Shown here one piece after another: positions 5,106-6,612 of a stretch of DNA of 6,612 nucleotides. Position numbers and translations under genes: made by a program. How positions within the stretch are numbered: position 1 is the stretch's first letter; each line of letters opens with the position of its first letter. Source of the DNA: CAYHSY01 sp964359435 (lineage in GTDB: Bacteria; Patescibacteriota; Minisyncoccia; UBA6257; JAUSGH01); assembly GCA_964359435.1 (NCBI GenBank), contig CAYHSY010000046.1, forward strand, positions 1-6,612. The letters are read 5' to 3'. The notes beneath the pieces are model-generated. The model was not told the origin of the DNA and searched no databases. It saw nothing but the letters and a program-made list of their open reading frames with translations.

Positions 5106-5163
5106 CAGCCGCCGCGAAGCGGCGCAGCGAGCAGGTAGTGATAATCCCTCCCTCACCGCACTA

Positions 5164-5195
5164 GATTTTCCCCGCGCGTAGCGCGTCGGAAAATC
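5164..5195. repeat. Strong hairpin at the right edge of the array
   Basis: GATTTTCC (5164-5171) pairs with GGAAAATC (5188-5195), and inside it CGCGC (5173-5177) pairs with GCGCG (5181-5185) around GTA, with a small internal mismatch. It starts 4 bases after the last repeat. No T-run follows on either strand, so a terminator role is not supported. The rest of 5196-5284 holds only the Shine-Dalgarno region of the next gene. Confidence 0.8.
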
Positions 5196-5263
5196 AGTAC
5201 TCCGACTGAAACGTCGAGGCGATAAGGAGGGACTTGCACGCTTTTTGTGGGTTTGGTTGGCTT

Positions 5264-5278
5264 GGGAGGTTTGGGAGG
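5264..5278 (+). promoter_or_regulatory. Duplicated Shine-Dalgarno before the small prodomain-like gene
   Basis: TTGGGAGG occurs twice in tandem, 9 nt apart, with GGGAGG cores at 5264-5269 and 5273-5278. The second lies 6 nt before the ATG at 5285 and fixes that start. The whole stretch 5246-5279 is strikingly G- and T-rich on this strand. Confidence 0.7.
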
Positions 5279-5284
5279 ATTGAG

Positions 5285-5533
5285 ATGAATAAGCAAGCTC
5301 GCGGGATGATCGTAGTTCAGTTCAAGGCCGACGCAACTAGTGCAGAAATAGCAAAGGTGGTTAGCGATTTTGGTTTGTCGATGAAGAACGCAGCAAATTC
5401 ATCAGACGTCGTTTGCGTGGTCGGAGTGCCGGTTGGTTCTGAAAAGGAGTGGATTGCCAAGTTCAAGAAGTTGGCTTGCGTGAAGCACGCCGAACCCATC
5501 ATTGAACATAAGCCAATCCGAGGAGAGTTCTGA
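5285..5533 (+). CDS. Small protein resembling a subtilase/fervidolysin N-terminal prodomain
   Basis: With the ATG at 5285, chosen for its Shine-Dalgarno, the protein has 82 residues. Its pattern of strand, helix and strand ending in an AEP motif resembles I9/fervidolysin-like prodomains, which fold subtilisin-type proteases and inhibit them: MIVVQFKADATSAEIAKVV (about 8-26), a glycine turn, DVVCVVGVPVGSEKEWIAKF (about 41-60), then VKHAEPIIEH (about 66-75). No protease domain follows; the frame ends and a terminator comes next. It would therefore act alone, perhaps as a protease inhibitor or chaperone acting in trans, or only share the fold. There is no signal peptide, so it is probably cytoplasmic. 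An upstream TTG at 5234 in the same frame is rejected because its GGAGG is only 3 nt away. The family assignment is tentative. Confidence 0.7.
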   Translation: MNKQARGMIVVQFKADATSAEIAKVVSDFGLSMKNAANSSDVVCVVGVPVGSEKEWIAKFKKLACVKHAEPIIEHKPIRGEF

Positions 5534-5565
5534 ACTGCGGTCACGGCTGTGTTCAACTAGCTACT

Positions 5566-5591
5566 CCGTCGCTCCTCGCGGCGGTTTTTTT
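5566..5591 (+). terminator. Intrinsic terminator
   Basis: CCGTCGC (5566-5572) pairs with GCGGCGG (5578-5584) over 7 bp with one T-G wobble around TCCTC, followed directly by seven T (5585-5591). It ends the small prodomain-like gene, whose stop codon is 32 nt upstream. Confidence 0.9.
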
Positions 5592-5599
5592 GTTATAAT
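5591..5599 (+). promoter_or_regulatory. Extended -10 promoter of the NUDIX gene
   Basis: TGTTATAAT is a perfect extended -10 element (TGn-TATAAT, hexamer 5594-5599). A start at about 5606 leaves two bases before the ATG at 5608, so the message would be nearly leaderless. The -35 position falls inside the preceding terminator stem and shows no consensus, which the extended -10 can compensate for. Confidence 0.65.
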
Positions 5600-5607
5600 A
5601 TAGCCAT

Positions 5608-6174
5608 ATGTCCCAATCCGATCCCCAAATTCCGCCGCAGGCCAAACTGGTTTTTAAGGGTGTTTGTTTTGAAATATGGCAGTGGGAACAAGAGATGTTT
5701 GACGGCTCCAAGGCCATTTTTGAACGGGTTAAACCTCAAGACAGCGTGCATGTTATAGCCACGGTTGGGGAAAAGATTTTAATTCAAGACCAACAACAGC
5801 CGACCCGAACCGAAAATTTTTTGTCATTGCCAGGCGGACGTTGCGAATGGGGGGAAGATCCGCTGGCGTGCGGAAAACGGGAATTCTTGGAAGAAACCGG
5901 CCATGCCTCCGATAACTGGGAATTATTTTTGAAAATCAGTCCCATGGGCCGGATGGCTTGGATGATTTACACATTCATAGCTAAGGATAGCCGCCGGGTC
6001 TCTGAGCCGCATCTGGACGCCGGTGAAAAGATAGAAAACCGGCTTATAACTTTTGAAGAGTTTCTTAAAATGGATGAGGCGCCGCGGTTCCGGAGCTTGG
6101 CGCCGACTTTGGTCCGTGCCCGCTATGACGCGGCCTTCCGTGCCGACCTCCACCGCCGGATTTTTGGTAAATAA
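5608..6174 (+). CDS. NUDIX hydrolase
   Basis: NUDIX enzymes cleave nucleoside diphosphates linked to another group, using Mg2+ held by the glutamates of the NUDIX box. Here the box GX5EX7REUXEEXGU is complete at residues 77-99, with G77, E83, R91, E92, E95, E96 and G98; the last position is H99 rather than an aliphatic residue. The strand VHVIATVGEKILIQDQQQP (47-65) precedes it in the usual way. The 188-residue length and the N-terminal strand region about 13-45 recall ADP-ribose pyrophosphatase-like members, but the substrate is not determinable. The ATG at 5608 has no Shine-Dalgarno and lies 8 nt after a TATAAT box. It converges with the DoxX-like gene, with only 4 bases between the stop codons. 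The C-terminal part (about 156-188) is arginine-rich. Confidence 0.93.
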   Translation: MSQSDPQIPPQAKLVFKGVCFEIWQWEQEMFDGSKAIFERVKPQDSVHVIATVGEKILIQDQQQPTRTENFLSLPGGRCEWGEDPLACGKREFLEETGHASDNWELFLKISPMGRMAWMIYTFIAKDSRRVSEPHLDAGEKIENRLITFEEFLKMDEAPRFRSLAPTLVRARYDAAFRADLHRRIFGK

Positions 6175-6178
6175 GAGA

Positions 6179-6520
6179 TTATCTTTTCGCCAGCGTTGCC
6201 AAGGCCGCGGCCGCGAATGCCAGGCCGATATCGCGGAAAGTGACGATGAGGGCGCCGGGATTGAAAGCCACGATGCCTACCATGGTCAGGGTATAGATAT
6301 GCGCGGCCCAATAAGTGTATTTATCAAAAATCAGGGCTAAGGCGATAACGATTTCAAATACGCCAAATCCCCAGAGCATTGGATAGGCGGGCATGAAAGA
6401 AGTCAGCCATGCCGGAAAAAAACCGACCCAATCATTCGGCATCAGAAAACCGGACACCGCGGCATACACAAACGTGATCGCCAATCCTATTCTCAACAAA
6501 AATGCCGGATTTTTACACAT
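6179..6520 (-). CDS. DoxX-like small membrane protein
   Basis: From the ATG at 6520 the protein has 113 residues and four hydrophobic segments (about 8-26, 47-65, 69-87 and 96-110), the topology of DoxX/SURF4-type proteins. LLRIGLAITFVYAAVSG in the first segment, FEIVIALALI in the second and FRDIGLA (95-101) before the fourth fit the family. DoxX proteins are linked to redox or quinone-related functions in some bacteria, but the role here is unknown. A GTG 15 nt upstream (6535) could extend it by five residues. I prefer 6520 because a perfect TATAAT (6527-6532) would lie within those extra codons. No Shine-Dalgarno precedes either start. Confidence 0.85.
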   Translation of the reverse strand: MCKNPAFLLRIGLAITFVYAAVSGFLMPNDWVGFFPAWLTSFMPAYPMLWGFGVFEIVIALALIFDKYTYWAAHIYTLTMVGIVAFNPGALIVTFRDIGLAFAAAALATLAKR

Positions 6521-6526
6521 GTTTTT

Positions 6527-6532
6527 ATTATA
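6527..6532 (-). promoter_or_regulatory. -10 box for a leaderless DoxX-like message
   Basis: TATAAT on the minus strand lies 6 nt before the ATG at 6520, so a start 7 nt downstream would fall on the A of ATG. No clear -35 box is present at 16-18 nt, so this rests on the perfect hexamer and on the similar arrangements at infB and the NUDIX gene. Confidence 0.5.
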
Positions 6533-6547
6533 CACACTTGATTTACT

Positions 6548-6576
6548 TTGATGAATCGATTAAAATAGTGTTATAT
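6548..6576 (+). promoter_or_regulatory. Candidate promoter of the tRNA-Gly gene
   Basis: TTGATG (6548-6553) and TTATAT (6571-6576) are 17 nt apart, with a predicted start about 3 nt before the tRNA 5' end at 6586. The spacing is ideal and the -10 match moderate. It is divergent from the DoxX-like promoter. Confidence 0.5.
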
Positions 6577-6585
6577 CGGTTGTAA

Positions 6586-6612
6586 GCGGGTATCGTATAG
6601 CGGCTATTATGC
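6586..6612 (+). tRNA. 5' end of a probable tRNA-Gly, cut by the window edge
   Basis: The final 27 bases begin with acceptor-strand GCGGGTA, then TC, then a D-arm with GTAT, CGGCT and ATTAT. This order closely resembles the 5' part of bacterial tRNA-Gly(UCC), which starts GCGGGCATCGTATAATGGCT in E. coli as I recall it. The anticodon lies outside the window, so the identity is provisional. Confidence 0.75.

Larger units (their letters stand above)
4791..5160. repeat. Tandem array of tRNA-Ser-3'-end repeats, 160-bp unit
   Basis: The 18-bp sequence aatccctccctcaccgca occurs at 4791-4808 (the tRNA-Ser 3' end plus CA), 4951-4968 and 5143-5160, always on the same strand. The first interval is 142 bp, giving a unit of 160 bp. 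The second interval is broken by a run of N. Its visible ends (4969-5005 and 5106-5142) match 4809-4845 and 4914-4950 base for base, so at least one more unit is present and 68 bp would be missing if there is exactly one. The 142-bp part has no credible gene. It holds an inverted copy of the tRNA T-arm and acceptor end plus three further hairpins. After 5160 the sequence becomes unrelated, so this is the right boundary. Confidence 0.92.

Noticed and set aside
4788..5156. Minus-strand open frame across the array
   Set aside because: It spans the N gap, repeats itself because of the tandem units, overlaps the tRNA 3' end and resembles no protein.
4791..5160. CRISPR array
   Set aside because: The repeats are only 18 bp, are the tRNA 3' end, and the 142-bp intervals are identical to each other where visible. 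CRISPR spacers are short and unique.
5164..5195. Hairpin as terminator of the tRNA-Ser transcript
   Set aside because: The stem is strong, but the sequence after it (AGTAC) has no T-run.

Overview
The window most likely comes from a Patescibacteria (Candidate Phyla Radiation) genome, probably a Parcubacteria-like or related lineage with the standard genetic code. This rests on several signs together: a very short IF-2 that begins directly at its GTPase domain, compact genes with small overlaps, a free-standing LAGLIDADG endonuclease, a winged-helix/Cas2-like protein of a type common in that group, a short DoxX-like protein, and genes placed directly behind -10 boxes. UGA acts as a normal stop (infB and two other genes end on TGA), which argues against the UGA-recoded Gracilibacteria/Absconditabacteria. 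The lineage is inferred; no rRNA or marker alignment was possible.

Left part (1-2800), minus strand: infB and rbfA overlap by the ATGA motif. A homing endonuclease gene follows, then tRNA-Cys(GCA) and tRNA-Leu(UAA). The endonuclease gene is AT-rich, lies in frame with rbfA one stop codon later, and ends on the base immediately before tRNA-Cys. Its last codons contain a good promoter for the tRNAs. infB has its own promoter (TTGACT-17-TAGAAT) placed so that the message would be nearly leaderless. It overlaps a divergent promoter for a small exported protein of unknown function (2875-3270).

Middle part (3300-4650), minus strand: a class I SAM-dependent methyltransferase lies downstream of a PaaX-like/Cas2-fold protein. 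The Cas2-like gene sits between two near-identical 42-bp palindromes (3904-3945 and 4601-4642, 38/42 identical).

Right part (4675-6612): tRNA-Ser(GCU) is followed by a tandem array whose unit is 160 bp. Each unit ends with an 18-bp copy of the tRNA-Ser 3' end and carries 142 bp of hairpin-rich, apparently non-coding DNA, including an inverted copy of the tRNA T-arm and acceptor end. A 100-N assembly gap interrupts the second unit, so the true copy number is unknown. This array is the most unusual structure in the window. After it come a small subtilase-prodomain-like protein with a strong terminator, a NUDIX hydrolase with an extended -10 promoter and a nearly leaderless start, a convergent DoxX-like membrane protein whose TATAAT box is also placed for a leaderless start, and the 5' end of a probable tRNA-Gly.

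The window is therefore housekeeping translation genes (IF-2, RbfA, four tRNAs) interspersed with small accessory genes and three candidate mobile or repeat modules: the homing endonuclease, the palindrome-flanked Cas2-like gene and the tRNA-Ser array. Two translation modes seem to coexist: genes with clear Shine-Dalgarno sites (2875, 5285) and genes with a -10 box 6-8 nt before the start codon (infB, NUDIX, DoxX-like).
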